NCBI RefSeq assembly: GCF_900059565.1
Contig: NZ_FIZW01000002.1
Coordinates: 806,001-870,000 of the forward strand
Length of the DNA: 64,000 nt
Origin: Murdochiella massiliensis
GTDB taxonomy: Bacteria > Bacillota > Clostridia > Tissierellales > Peptoniphilaceae
Reading direction: 5' to 3'
The notes below the pieces were generated by a model. The model was not told where the DNA came from. It ran no database searches and was given only the letters and a program-made list of their open reading frames with translations. Position 1 is the stretch's first letter; every line of letters starts with the position of its first letter. Position numbers and translations under genes: made by a program. Positions 29,353-37,959 of this stretch are shown here, one piece after another.

Positions 29353-29388
29353 ATTGTATGCAAAAGTATTGCGTTTCGCAATACTTTT
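29353..29388 (-). promoter_or_regulatory. Promoter and palindromic operator of the toxin-antitoxin operon
   Basis: On the minus strand -35 TTGCGA (29381-29376), 17-base spacer and -10 TACAAT (29358-29353). A perfect 12-bp inverted repeat AAAAGTATTGCG / CGCAATACTTTT with a 3-base centre (29362-29388) covers the -35 and most of the spacer, the expected place for repression by the antitoxin's ribbon-helix-helix domain. Confidence 0.8.
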
Positions 29389-29405
29389 AAGGTGTGTTTC
29401 TCTAT

Positions 29406-29510
29406 AAGGAGCCGGCCTGCGGCCGGCGGATCAAAACGCCGCCGAAGGCGGCTCCTCTTCTTCAAACCGCGCCGCCAACGGCGATTCCAGCGGTGCTCCG
29501 CTTCTTCGCC
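29406..29510 (+). repeat. GC-rich palindromic (REP-like) block B
   Basis: Bases 29406-29459 repeat 28561-28617 in the same orientation, so the toxin-antitoxin operon lies between direct copies. The rest continues with GCGCCGCCAACGGCGATTCCAGCGG, a unit also found at 30150-30350. Confidence 0.8.
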
Positions 29511-29551
29511 CCTGACTGGCGTACGTTTGTTTCGTTGGATAGAAGCGCCGT

Positions 29552-30125
29552 CCCTGGCGGAAAAAAGCTTTCTCTCTTTGCCAGGGTCGAAAAAAGAATG
29601 TCGGCCCTGGCTGGCACGCATTGTTTTCCGCAGCCAGGGTTCCGCAGACGTGAAGAGACCCTGGCTATAACAAAACGTTTTGACCAGCCAGGGTTCGACA
29701 GAGCGTGCTTGACCCTGGCTGGCACGCATTGTTTTCCGCAGCCAGGGTTTCACAGACGTGAAGAGACCCTGGCTATAACAAGGCGTTTTCTCCAGCCAGG
29801 GTTCGACAGAGCGTGCTTGACCCTGGCTGGCTTGCGTTGTTTTCCGCAGCCAGGGTTCGACAGAGCGTGCTTGACCCTGGCTGGCTTGCGTTGTTTTCCG
29901 CAGCCAGGGTTCCGCGGACGTGAAGAGACCCTGGCTATAACAAGGCGTTTTCTCCAGCCAGGGTTCGACAGAGCGTGCTTGACCCTGGCTGGCACGCATT
30001 GTTTTCCGCAGCCAGGGTTCCACAGACGTGAAGAGACCCTGGCTACAATACGCCTTTGTCACCAGCCAGGGTTTAGCCAAAAAAAACGACCCTGGCTGCG
30101 GCACTTCAATCCGCTCAGCCAGGGT
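29552..30125 (+). repeat. Alternating CCCTGGC / GCCAGGG array, period 54 bp, 22 cores
   Basis: CCCTGGC and GCCAGGG alternate without exception. From 29713 the positions are 29713, 29741, 29767, 29795, 29821, 29849, 29875, 29903, 29929, 29957, 29983, 30011, 30037, 30065, 30090, 30118; steps alternate 28 and 26 bases (one 25). Most cores extend to CCCTGGCTGG / CAGCCAGGGTT. Two spacer types recur (CACGCATTGTTTTCCG and CGACAGAGCGTGCTTGA). Long frames on both strands here are by-products of the repeats. Confidence 0.93.
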
Positions 30126-30149
30126 CGCGCATAATTTATTATGCTAAAA

Positions 30150-30352
30150 CCGCGCCGCCAACGGCGATTCCAATCGGCGCACCTTCTTCAAACCGCGCCG
30201 CCAACGACGATTCAAGCGGCGCTCCGCTTCTTCAAGCCGCGCCGCCAACATCATTCCAAGCGGCGCTCCTTCTTCAAACCGCGCCGCCAACGTCATTCCA
30301 AGCGGCGCTCCTTCTTCAAACCGCGCCGCCAACATCATTCCAAGCGGCGCTC
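30150..30352 (+). repeat. Alternating GCGCCGC / GCGGCGC array, one core every 21 bp
   Basis: Cores begin at 30152, 30174, 30195, 30216, 30239, 30260, 30281, 30302, 30323 and 30344, alternating in orientation with steps of 21 (once 22, once 23); the second core is degenerate (TCGGCGC). Spacers are CCAACGTCATTCCAA-like and TCCTTCTTCAAACC-like in turn. Bases 30353-30467 up to the adhesin B stop codon hold no gene I can see. Confidence 0.9.
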
Positions 30353-30467
30353 CGCATAAAGCCACGCCACAACGCCAACAGGCCACAATTCAAGCAACGA
30401 AGCAGCATTCCCGGCAGTGCTCGCGCCTTCAGCTGCGCCTCCGCAGCCGCGGTTTTGAGCCAGCTAT

Positions 30468-33400
30468 TCAGCCGTGACACTTCGTCCGCGGCCGCGGTTT
30501 CGAGCTGGCGCCTCGCAAGCTCATCGCAAGTCCCAGCAGGAAGGCGCCTGCCAAGGTAAAGAAGAAGGTGCCGGGGCCTGCCGTGGAGGGCAGGACAAAC
30601 ACATAATTCTCGATGGCTAAGGGTGCATAGCCCGTAGCATACATCGGCGTCCAGACACCGTCAATCTGCGTTTCCTCAAAGAGATATGGGCTTTGGACGT
30701 TGCCCTGGGCATCCACCACGGCGAGCGTCCGCCCCGTCGTCGAAGACAGATCTGCCGGCACAGTGTAGCGAAGCGTAATGGTACCGGCCATTTTCTGATA
30801 ACCTGCCGGAGCCGTCACTTCCGTCAAAGCATAGTCGCCGGCCGGCCAATCGGCCGGAATGGTGATTTTGAGGCCTCTTGTTCCTGTGTTGGAAATGTTC
30901 TCGTAGTCCTGAGAAAGATCAAACGTCACCGTCCTGCTTTTATTCGCGTCGTCCGTCTTTTCCAGCTTCATGTCTAACGTACCCGAGGTCAGCCGATGCA
31001 GCGTTTCTCCCTGCACCCCGCCAAGTTTATCAAGATAGAACTCAACCGGCGGACGGTCTTTTGACACGTTATAAATAGCGACGCCCGAGGTGCCTTCGAC
31101 AAGAACACCGCTCGCGTTTAACGCCTGGACATTTTCCACCTTGCCCGTCGTTTCGGAAACCGTAAAGGTGGCAACGGGATTCGTCGGCTCCTCATAGCCG
31201 GCCGGAACCGTCGTTTCATTAAGACGGTAATTGCCCGGATCCAGCTTCTCAAAATGGAGCTTCGCGCGTTCGACACCGTTCTCCGTGACCTGCGTCGTCG
31301 TTATATCCACGTAACCGGCAACATCCGCCCATGTGCCCGGCGTTTCGGTCTCCTTCCGGAGCGTAAACGTGGCACCGGCCAACGCCTTGCCGCTTCCGTT
31401 CACCTTGTAAAAATCCACCTCGTTGGGTACATTGGTGACCGAAATCAGCGTATGTTTCTGGTTCACAATCGTCACGTAGTGTGTGGGTTTGGTTGTGCCG
31501 TCCGGCTGTGTCACCTCTTGCGAATCATACAGATACGACACATCAAAGCCCGGAAGAGGCACTTCCTTCACGCGATAGACGATTTCCGTCGCCTGGCCGT
31601 TCACCACCTGACTGGTGGGCAAATCCGTAAAGTCTCCCGTCCAACGTCCATCCGCATCTAACCTGAGCGTGGTCGGCTTTCCGGCTCCGATCAAAGCCTT
31701 CATCTCCGCATCCGTCAGCGGCGTCTCGCTCCCGTCCACATTCACACGGAAGGCCAGAAGTTTGGCCGTCACCGGCACCTTATCCGCATCCGTCGTCCCG
31801 CTTCCCCACTGCTTGGTCACCCGGATGTCCATCTTCACCACGACCGGATCCATCTGCGCGCCAATATAGAAGGTCTGCTTCAGCGTGGCGTCATTCTTGA
31901 CCAGGTTCATTTTCGTGTGGAAAATCGGATCATGGTACTCCGTTGCCTGATAATTAATGGGCATTCCATTATTGTCGTAATAAGGCAGAGCCCGGGCAAA
32001 GCGCAACGACTCATAGGGACTCTTCAGCTTTTGCCCAAGACCAATCTTGGTCTCCGGATCATCCGAATAAGCCGTATCGGAATAGATAAGAACCTGAGAC
32101 GCCTTCCTCTTCGCCGGATCCAAGGGCGAAGTCGGCCCCGTCGGCGGCGTTGCTCCCGTCTCCGGGAAAGTCTGAAAGCTCGCGTTATCGGCATCGGAAT
32201 TACCGTACCAATATTTCTTCACCGTCGTTTCCCAGCCCGGAATCCGAAGCTGAGGAATAGGAATGGCGGACGTCGTGCTTTCCACCGTACCATCCGGCTT
32301 CGTCGTGTTCACTTGAAGACCGCTGGTCTTGGCCTGATTGATGTTCTCAAAAACATTGAGCTTAGCGCCGGATGCCTGCGAATTCGCCTTTATATAGTAG
32401 GAGAATTCCAGCGGCTTGTCGGAGGTCATCGTGAAATTCGACTTCGTTAATGACCCCGTCGCCGCATGGTAGCTCACCCCGGCTGTTGTCATCGAGGTGT
32501 CGCCGGATGGCGCCGTACGCCAAAGCACATTGTCCGCCAGCTGAATTTGCAGATTGAGTTTTGCATTACTCGACGCGCCGTTGGTGATCTCCTGCGCAAT
32601 GGCAGGCATCGCCACATTATAGGCACTTTCCATCGCCGCCGCATCAACCTGGTTCCAGTACTGATCCTTATCCAGCCAATATCTCGACGCATTTTGTAGA
32701 ATATGAACCTGACTCGGATCCGGAAGCCCATTGGCCAGATATTCCGAAGGTCGGAAGAAATATTCATCATAAGCCGAAGGATCCAATTCCACCAACCAAC
32801 TGACCCGAGCGATATTTTGAATTTTCGCAAATGTTCGTCTGGCATCTTCTGTCGTGCCCTGATCCCAAAACGGCAAAAGAGGCGCAGTACCTTTATTTAT
32901 ACCAAAGGTCGGCACGCCCTGTAAGTGAAAGAAAGCCTTCTTCTGCGCCGTGGAAGAATTGAGGGTGTTATAGGCCTGCTGCATGGCCTCTTTTAGACCG
33001 GCACGTCCCCAGCCTCCGGTAAATTCCCATTTCGGTGGCGCAACATTGGGATTATAGACACCGCTTGCCTTGAGCGCATGATTCATGTTGATTGCATCCG
33101 CAATAGGCAGGCTCGTATACGGGTTGGTTGTCCAATATTGAACGGTACTTGTCGCTCCACCGGCACCCAACAGGGTTACCTTGGCATTGGGATAGCTTTG
33201 CCGAATCGTCTTGAGAAGGCTGGTGATACGGCCTTCCTGGGTCACTTGATTAGAAGAATTCCGAACCCCTCGAAAATAATAATTCAGCCAGTCTTCCACC
33301 GTCGGGTAATCTTGGAGCGTACCACTGGTCATGCCTGCCCATTGAAAACGGTCCGTCTTTCTTCCGGTCAGCTGGCTAAAGGCGGCACAGTTATCCATCA

Positions 33401-36400
33401 ACACCACCAGCTCCAACGTCTCCGGCATCTTCTCCACTTTTACATTCACCTTGTACTGACCCGGCGTCGTACCGTCGGGTTCCATGGTCTGGGTGATCTT
33501 GTAGTCGGCACTACCATCCCCGTCGACGTCCATTTCCTCCACGTTGGCGGGCCATTTCGTCCCGTTAACCTCTACCGGATTGTAGTACTGGTATTTCCCC
33601 TCACCGGCAGAGCGCAAAGGAACGCCCTCCGAGCGCAAGGGAGCATCGGCAGAATACAGCATACCGTCGGCAAAAGACGTTTCCTCTTCCTGCGCATCGG
33701 ACGAGAGAAGCGTCTGCGTCTTTTGCAGGCGCTGCATGGTATGATCCAGTAGCGGCGCGAGGTAGGTGTCTTTTGTGGACGTGGGGACGAGCTCTCTTCC
33801 GAAAGAGACGGAAGCAGACCCGAAGGCGGCAGACCGTGCAAGCGACGGCGAAGCGTCCTCGGTGACCGTGGTTACCACCCGTTCGATCTCCGGATGCGCC
33901 TCATCGACGACCTCTTTCTTCACTTCCACTGTCCAGGTGGTATCACGCAAAACATAACCCGGCGACGGCTTGGTTTCTTTCAGTTGATATTTTCCTATGG
34001 CAAGACCGGAGAAGGTCAGATTTCCCTCCGCATCGGTCGTCTTGGTGATCGGACTCTTAGTATCATCGACAATCCATGAACCGGGATGCTCAGGATCTTC
34101 TTTCAACGGCGTCAGGGTAAATTCCGTGTCCTTCAACGGCTTGCGATCCGCTTCGTTCTCCGCATTGTCCGTCTTGTGGACGGAGAAGCGACCTTCCAGA
34201 CGGCCATTTACGATTTTGCCATCCGCAGGATCCGGACTTTTAATTTCGCCTTTCTCGTTCACGGTAAAAGTGGCCAAAGGCTTATCCTTTCCCGTGTCAT
34301 CCTTGGGAATCTCATAGCCTTCCGGCGCTTTGGTTTCATAGAGCTTATAAGAACCCGGCGCCAGGCCCGAAGCGGACAAGCGCCCATCCCGATTGGAAAC
34401 CAGCTTGTCGATCACCGTTTGCTCAGAACCGTCCTGTCCGGAGCCATTCTGAACACGTACCAAACGAAATTCCGCCCCTTCCAGGGGCAGGCCGGATTCA
34501 TTCACCTTGGTCCACTCAATGCTGTTTTTGGGGTTGGAGACCGTGACCTCAGCGTCAAAGCCTATGCCGGTCGCCGTCCCTTCATGCTCATAAAATTTCA
34601 TGTACGTCTGTGCGGCAGCCCAGTCATAGTCATAGTAAGAATAATTGTAGTATTGGCTCCAATAGCCATTGAAATAGCCGTAGAGCTTCGCCACCATGCC
34701 CAAATCCTCCGTCGAGGAAGGATCATACCCGGTGGTCACCTTGACGATATACGCCTGACTTCCCGTATCGAGCCGATCACCAAAGTCGATAGTGACCTTG
34801 TTGGCATTGCCGTCAATAACCGGCGAAAGGCCGTTCACTTCCGTCAAGTTGGCCGGAACGACACCCCAGGACGGCACCATGGTATCCGTGCTGCCGCTTC
34901 CGCCGTCGTAAACCTTCACATCGGTCAGGGCATTAATCAGCACAGATCCCTTGCCGGAAATTTCCAATTTTCCCTTTTTAAGCTTGTTGGTAAGCGGGTT
35001 GACGTAAATATAAGTGGTCGCCGTCTTTTTATCCGGGTTGTAGATCGAATACATGGTTCCGATATTGGAGCCACCCGTCTGTTGCGGATAGTAATAAGGA
35101 CGGTAAAGCACTTGAAAAGACGACGTAGACGGCGTCGTTTGACCAAGGCCATACGAAAGGGTGACCGTGGAAGGCGATTTCACTTCCTGCGGCACCTTCA
35201 CCTTGTCAATGAAAAGCACCGTATGGAGCTTGATCTGATTGGCTGTAAAGGTCTTGACCAGATTCGTAAACGTATAGGTGATCGTTCTCGTGGTCGGATC
35301 AAATTTGCCTTCGGCGAGCTTTCCTCCATCGGCAAAAATGTCCAATCCCTGCTCTTTGGATTGCACCAGACCATAGGTATCTACGTTATCGGAAAGCTGG
35401 ATGGTAAAGAAATCGCCGGGCGCAAGGTGTGTCGTTGCAGGCACCTGAATCACCGCATCCACAGACAAGGATTCCGCCTGATTGGGATAGATGGTATTGA
35501 CACCATTTTCTACATGAGGCGGATTCCAGGTAACCGAATCGAGCGTGAGACCCTTGGTCACATCTGTTCCGCCCACGATGGGCGTATCCGCATCCTTCCC
35601 CAGCATGACATGGATAACCTGTTTGCTGACCACATAACCGTCCGGAGCCGAAAGTTCCGTCAATAGATATTCCCCATAGGCTAAATTTGTGAACGTAGTT
35701 TTTCCATCGGCTCCCGTCGGACCGGACGTCCTCGTGCCAGCGGCAGCGCTATCCACAGGGCCTTGCAGCTGAAAGGTGACGCCGGAAAGGGGATCGCCTT
35801 TCTCATCCGTCTTGTTGACCGTTAATTTCGCCTCTCCCTTGGGAAGATCCGCAAGCAATGGAAAAACAAGATTTTGGCTGCTTGCCGGGATAAACGTCAC
35901 CGTTTTATTTCCTGCGCCGTCATCCGTCACGGTAAACGTGGCATAGGTTTTCGTGGAATCCATGACATAGGTCGCTTTGGCGGTATCGCTTGAAGATTGA
36001 GGCGTAACTTTTACGGTGTACGTACCGGCGGCCAAAGTCTTTTTTGGATCAAAAACCTCCGAATTGGCTGTGTAAACCAAGGCACCGTTACTATCGGAAA
36101 GCAGGTTCGCCTGAATATTGGGCTCCCCTTCTTTATACAGCAGAAAGGCGATGCCCGGCGCCGGGTTTCCTTTTGTGTCCTTGGCGGTCATCGTAGTACC
36201 GGCAGGGGCGGGCGGCTGTGCCTTGCTTTGCAAGGTGATGGCAAACGAACCGGAATCCAGGATCGCCATACCATTTTGAATATAGAATTTTGTGAGAACG
36301 GCACTCGAATCTAACGTATAGTTTGCCGCATCGCCCTCAGTAGCACTGACCGTGATTTGGTGAAAATAGTTCTCATAAAAACCGGCCGCTTCTACTGATT

Positions 36401-36887
36401 TTCGTTCGTACTGATTGGTAGCAGAGTTAAAAATATACAGCGATCCGCTTACCGCCTTTGCACGGTAGTTTATGCCGTCGTAGGTTCTGGTGATAGTAAA
36501 ATAAATATTATCGACCGCCCTCCCGTACTGGTCCTTCACCGTGATGTATGTTCCTGCGGCCTGTTGCGTAAGGTTTGGGGCACTGAGCTCATTTGGCGCG
36601 CTATTTTGTTTTACCCCCCCCTCTTCCAAAATTTGCGTCCGGGTCAGTCCTTCTCCAAAGAGAGCCTCCCCGTCATTTGCCTTTTCCTCATCCGTCACGC
36701 CGCTTGGTTCACCGTCGTTCATTTTTCCGTTATTCAATAACGAAAACAACGACGCCTCGTCGGCATCGTTAGCATCGGCAAAAGAAGTTCCCGAGTTACT
36801 CGGCAACGCAAAAGCAAGAACCATGAAAAAAGCGAGCAACATGGCCAAAAGTTTCGTGATACGTTTCTTTCTATGTTGTACGTTCAT
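30468..36887 (-). CDS. Giant adhesin B: Cna_B/SpaA-repeat surface protein with LPSTA sorting signal
   Basis: A 2,139-aa protein. ATG 36887 is chosen because the longer frame has no signal peptide at its start, whereas MNVQHRKKRITKLL followed by a hydrophobic run ending in SNSGTSFA is one. A SpaA-type domain lies near 350-440 (E-box YLLTELSAPDGY), then an SdrG-like adhesive region near 450-720 (LAPGDFFTIQLSDNV), more SpaA/Cna_B domains (YKLYETKAPEGYEIP, YQLKETKPSPGYV), a vWFA-like part near 1160-1450, and Cna_B repeats to the end. The vWFA metal site is degenerate (VVLMDNCAAFS). The end has LPSTAGPGTFFFTLAG, a membrane helix and a basic tail. It is probably wall-anchored and host- or matrix-binding. 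G8 tracts lie at codon 89 and in the ribosome site. Confidence 0.92.
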   Translation of the reverse strand: MNVQHRKKRITKLLAMLLAFFMVLAFALPSNSGTSFADANDADEASLFSLLNNGKMNDGEPSGVTDEEKANDGEALFGEGLTRTQILEEGGVKQNSAPNELSAPNLTQQAAGTYITVKDQYGRAVDNIYFTITRTYDGINYRAKAVSGSLYIFNSATNQYERKSVEAAGFYENYFHQITVSATEGDAANYTLDSSAVLTKFYIQNGMAILDSGSFAITLQSKAQPPAPAGTTMTAKDTKGNPAPGIAFLLYKEGEPNIQANLLSDSNGALVYTANSEVFDPKKTLAAGTYTVKVTPQSSSDTAKATYVMDSTKTYATFTVTDDGAGNKTVTFIPASSQNLVFPLLADLPKGEAKLTVNKTDEKGDPLSGVTFQLQGPVDSAAAGTRTSGPTGADGKTTFTNLAYGEYLLTELSAPDGYVVSKQVIHVMLGKDADTPIVGGTDVTKGLTLDSVTWNPPHVENGVNTIYPNQAESLSVDAVIQVPATTHLAPGDFFTIQLSDNVDTYGLVQSKEQGLDIFADGGKLAEGKFDPTTRTITYTFTNLVKTFTANQIKLHTVLFIDKVKVPQEVKSPSTVTLSYGLGQTTPSTSSFQVLYRPYYYPQQTGGSNIGTMYSIYNPDKKTATTYIYVNPLTNKLKKGKLEISGKGSVLINALTDVKVYDGGSGSTDTMVPSWGVVPANLTEVNGLSPVIDGNANKVTIDFGDRLDTGSQAYIVKVTTGYDPSSTEDLGMVAKLYGYFNGYWSQYYNYSYYDYDWAAAQTYMKFYEHEGTATGIGFDAEVTVSNPKNSIEWTKVNESGLPLEGAEFRLVRVQNGSGQDGSEQTVIDKLVSNRDGRLSASGLAPGSYKLYETKAPEGYEIPKDDTGKDKPLATFTVNEKGEIKSPDPADGKIVNGRLEGRFSVHKTDNAENEADRKPLKDTEFTLTPLKEDPEHPGSWIVDDTKSPITKTTDAEGNLTFSGLAIGKYQLKETKPSPGYVLRDTTWTVEVKKEVVDEAHPEIERVVTTVTEDASPSLARSAAFGSASVSFGRELVPTSTKDTYLAPLLDHTMQRLQKTQTLLSSDAQEEETSFADGMLYSADAPLRSEGVPLRSAGEGKYQYYNPVEVNGTKWPANVEEMDVDGDGSADYKITQTMEPDGTTPGQYKVNVKVEKMPETLELVVLMDNCAAFSQLTGRKTDRFQWAGMTSGTLQDYPTVEDWLNYYFRGVRNSSNQVTQEGRITSLLKTIRQSYPNAKVTLLGAGGATSTVQYWTTNPYTSLPIADAINMNHALKASGVYNPNVAPPKWEFTGGWGRAGLKEAMQQAYNTLNSSTAQKKAFFHLQGVPTFGINKGTAPLLPFWDQGTTEDARRTFAKIQNIARVSWLVELDPSAYDEYFFRPSEYLANGLPDPSQVHILQNASRYWLDKDQYWNQVDAAAMESAYNVAMPAIAQEITNGASSNAKLNLQIQLADNVLWRTAPSGDTSMTTAGVSYHAATGSLTKSNFTMTSDKPLEFSYYIKANSQASGAKLNVFENINQAKTSGLQVNTTKPDGTVESTTSAIPIPQLRIPGWETTVKKYWYGNSDADNASFQTFPETGATPPTGPTSPLDPAKRKASQVLIYSDTAYSDDPETKIGLGQKLKSPYESLRFARALPYYDNNGMPINYQATEYHDPIFHTKMNLVKNDATLKQTFYIGAQMDPVVVKMDIRVTKQWGSGTTDADKVPVTAKLLAFRVNVDGSETPLTDAEMKALIGAGKPTTLRLDADGRWTGDFTDLPTSQVVNGQATEIVYRVKEVPLPGFDVSYLYDSQEVTQPDGTTKPTHYVTIVNQKHTLISVTNVPNEVDFYKVNGSGKALAGATFTLRKETETPGTWADVAGYVDITTTQVTENGVERAKLHFEKLDPGNYRLNETTVPAGYEEPTNPVATFTVSETTGKVENVQALNASGVLVEGTSGVAIYNVSKDRPPVEFYLDKLGGVQGETLHRLTSGTLDMKLEKTDDANKSRTVTFDLSQDYENISNTGTRGLKITIPADWPAGDYALTEVTAPAGYQKMAGTITLRYTVPADLSSTTGRTLAVVDAQGNVQSPYLFEETQIDGVWTPMYATGYAPLAIENYVFVLPSTAGPGTFFFTLAGAFLLGLAMSLRGASSKPRPRTKCHG
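36614..36621 (-). repeat. G8 tract inside the adhesin B coding region
   Basis: Eight consecutive C on the plus strand, read GAGGGGGGGGTA in codons about 89-92. Loss or gain of one base would shift the frame and end the protein early. Confidence 0.85.
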
Positions 36888-36891
36888 CGTA

Positions 36892-36899
36892 CCCCCCCC
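36892..36899 (-). promoter_or_regulatory. G8 tract forming the ribosome-binding site of adhesin B
   Basis: The minus strand reads AGGGGGGGGTACGATG: the only purine-rich Shine-Dalgarno candidate is this homopolymer, 4 bases before the start codon. Length changes would alter ribosome binding and spacing. Confidence 0.7.
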
Positions 36900-36942
36900 T
36901 ATGAATCTCGAGTGAATACAACATTGATCAATGGTCAGAAAC

Positions 36943-36978
36943 GACCCTGCCCGGTCAAAAGGAAGATCGGACAGGGTC
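36943..36978 (-). terminator. Hairpin between minor pilin and adhesin B
   Basis: GACCCTG / CAGGGTC arms, extended by CCG / CGG and TC / GA with one mismatch and one G-U, span the gap after the minor pilin stop. A weak T-rich GTTTCTG follows. It may limit read-through into adhesin B. The arm core resembles the CCCTG-type intergenic repeats. Confidence 0.5.
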
Positions 36979-36991
36979 CGCAATAGCGATA

Positions 36992-37948
36992 TTATTCGTT
37001 GTCCTTCTTGTTTTTCCGGCGAAGCAGCAAAAGCAACGCCACGAATGCGAGCAGGCCGGTAGCAATCCAAAGGCCTAAACGAATCTTATCGCCGGTACCC
37101 GGTGTGGGCGTCTTCGGCGGAGTAGGCGGCGTCGGGGGCGTCGGCGTCGACGACGTTGGCGGAGTTTCCGGTGGCGTCGAAGAAGACTCCCGTGGCGTCG
37201 ACGAAGACTCCGACGAAGTGGAAGACGATTCCGGCGGCGTCGAAGAGGATTCCGGCGGTGTCGGCGGCTTGTTCGGCGAATACTTGGGGTTCGCCTCAAC
37301 ATCATAGACCCATGTGCCGGTGTTGTTCGTTTTCAGATACTCGGGGACAAAATAGAGCACCGGAGACATGGAGGCAAACTGCAAAGCCGTGCCCGATTTT
37401 CCTTCTTGCGTGACAAGGTACACGCCGTGCACCAGATGGTCAAAAGAAACCTTTCCCTGCGCATCCGACGTGTCCGTGCGAACCGCCTTATGGTTCGCGT
37501 CAATTTCCGGTTTAACGTTGGGATTTGCCTCGTTTTCCAGCGACTTTAACGCATCGGGATGCGCCTTAATATAGGCCGCGATGTCCCGAGCAGCCCGGCG
37601 AAGATCCCCGGACGTCATCTTGGTAAAGTCGTAATGCAAACTCGTCAGTCCCGAGCGAAGCGTATAGTGGGGGCCATCGGCTTCCATCGAAAGATCCGCA
37701 ATGCGAACCAGACGAAGCTTCGCCCCGTCGAGAGGAATCGACGTTTGGCCCTTATCCTTGGTGTAGGTCAAATTCAAGGTAAGCGAACCCCATTTTGTCT
37801 CGTTGTAGGAGCGTACCATGGGATTGTCTCGCCGTGCCCGCGCGTCCATGGGAAAGAGGGTCGCCAGACAGATGAGGAAGGCGCCTGCAAAAGCGAGGAG
37901 CCGAGCCCACACATTGGGCCGATGTCTTTGTTTACGATGTTTATACAT
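36992..37948 (-). CDS. Minor pilin or stalked surface protein with TPGTG sorting signal
   Basis: A 318-aa protein. AAAGGAGTAAACC precedes ATG 37948. The signal peptide is long and basic (MYKHRKQRHRPNVWARLLAF, then hydrophobic to MDARA). Residues about 50-215 form a pilin-like domain (TLNLTYTKDKGQTSIPLDGA, then KVSFDHLVHGVYLVTQEG near 170). Residues about 220-280 are a Pro/Ser/Thr stalk built from PPESSST units. The C-terminus has TPGTGDKIRLGLW, a hydrophobic helix and RRKNKK; TPGTG replaces LPxTG. Its position right after two class C sortases suggests a pilus base or tip subunit. The variant motif may be read by one of them. Confidence 0.82.
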   Translation of the reverse strand: MYKHRKQRHRPNVWARLLAFAGAFLICLATLFPMDARARRDNPMVRSYNETKWGSLTLNLTYTKDKGQTSIPLDGAKLRLVRIADLSMEADGPHYTLRSGLTSLHYDFTKMTSGDLRRAARDIAAYIKAHPDALKSLENEANPNVKPEIDANHKAVRTDTSDAQGKVSFDHLVHGVYLVTQEGKSGTALQFASMSPVLYFVPEYLKTNNTGTWVYDVEANPKYSPNKPPTPPESSSTPPESSSTSSESSSTPRESSSTPPETPPTSSTPTPPTPPTPPKTPTPGTGDKIRLGLWIATGLLAFVALLLLLRRKNKKDNE

Positions 37949-37959
37949 GGTTTACTCCT

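Noticed and set aside
29349..30134. Long open frames of about 250 codons on both strands through the CCCTGGC array
   Set aside because: They exist because the repeat unit has few stops in any frame and its 54-bp period is a multiple of three. The products are simple repeats (W-L-R-K-T type), with no ribosome site or family match.
28082..30352. CRISPR array
   Set aside because: Cores alternate in orientation, are shorter than CRISPR repeats, spacers are recurrent rather than unique, and no cas genes are nearby.
34086..35666. 526-codon plus-strand frame opposite adhesin B
   Set aside because: It is antisense to a well-supported gene with clear domains; the product is Arg/Ile-rich without recognisable motifs. 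The same holds for 53335-54561, 46705-47487 and 47512-48366 opposite adhesin A.
36888..37070. N-terminal 61-codon extension of adhesin B
   Set aside because: It would start within the minor pilin gene, cross a hairpin and hide the signal peptide, whose basic-hydrophobic pattern starts at codon 62.
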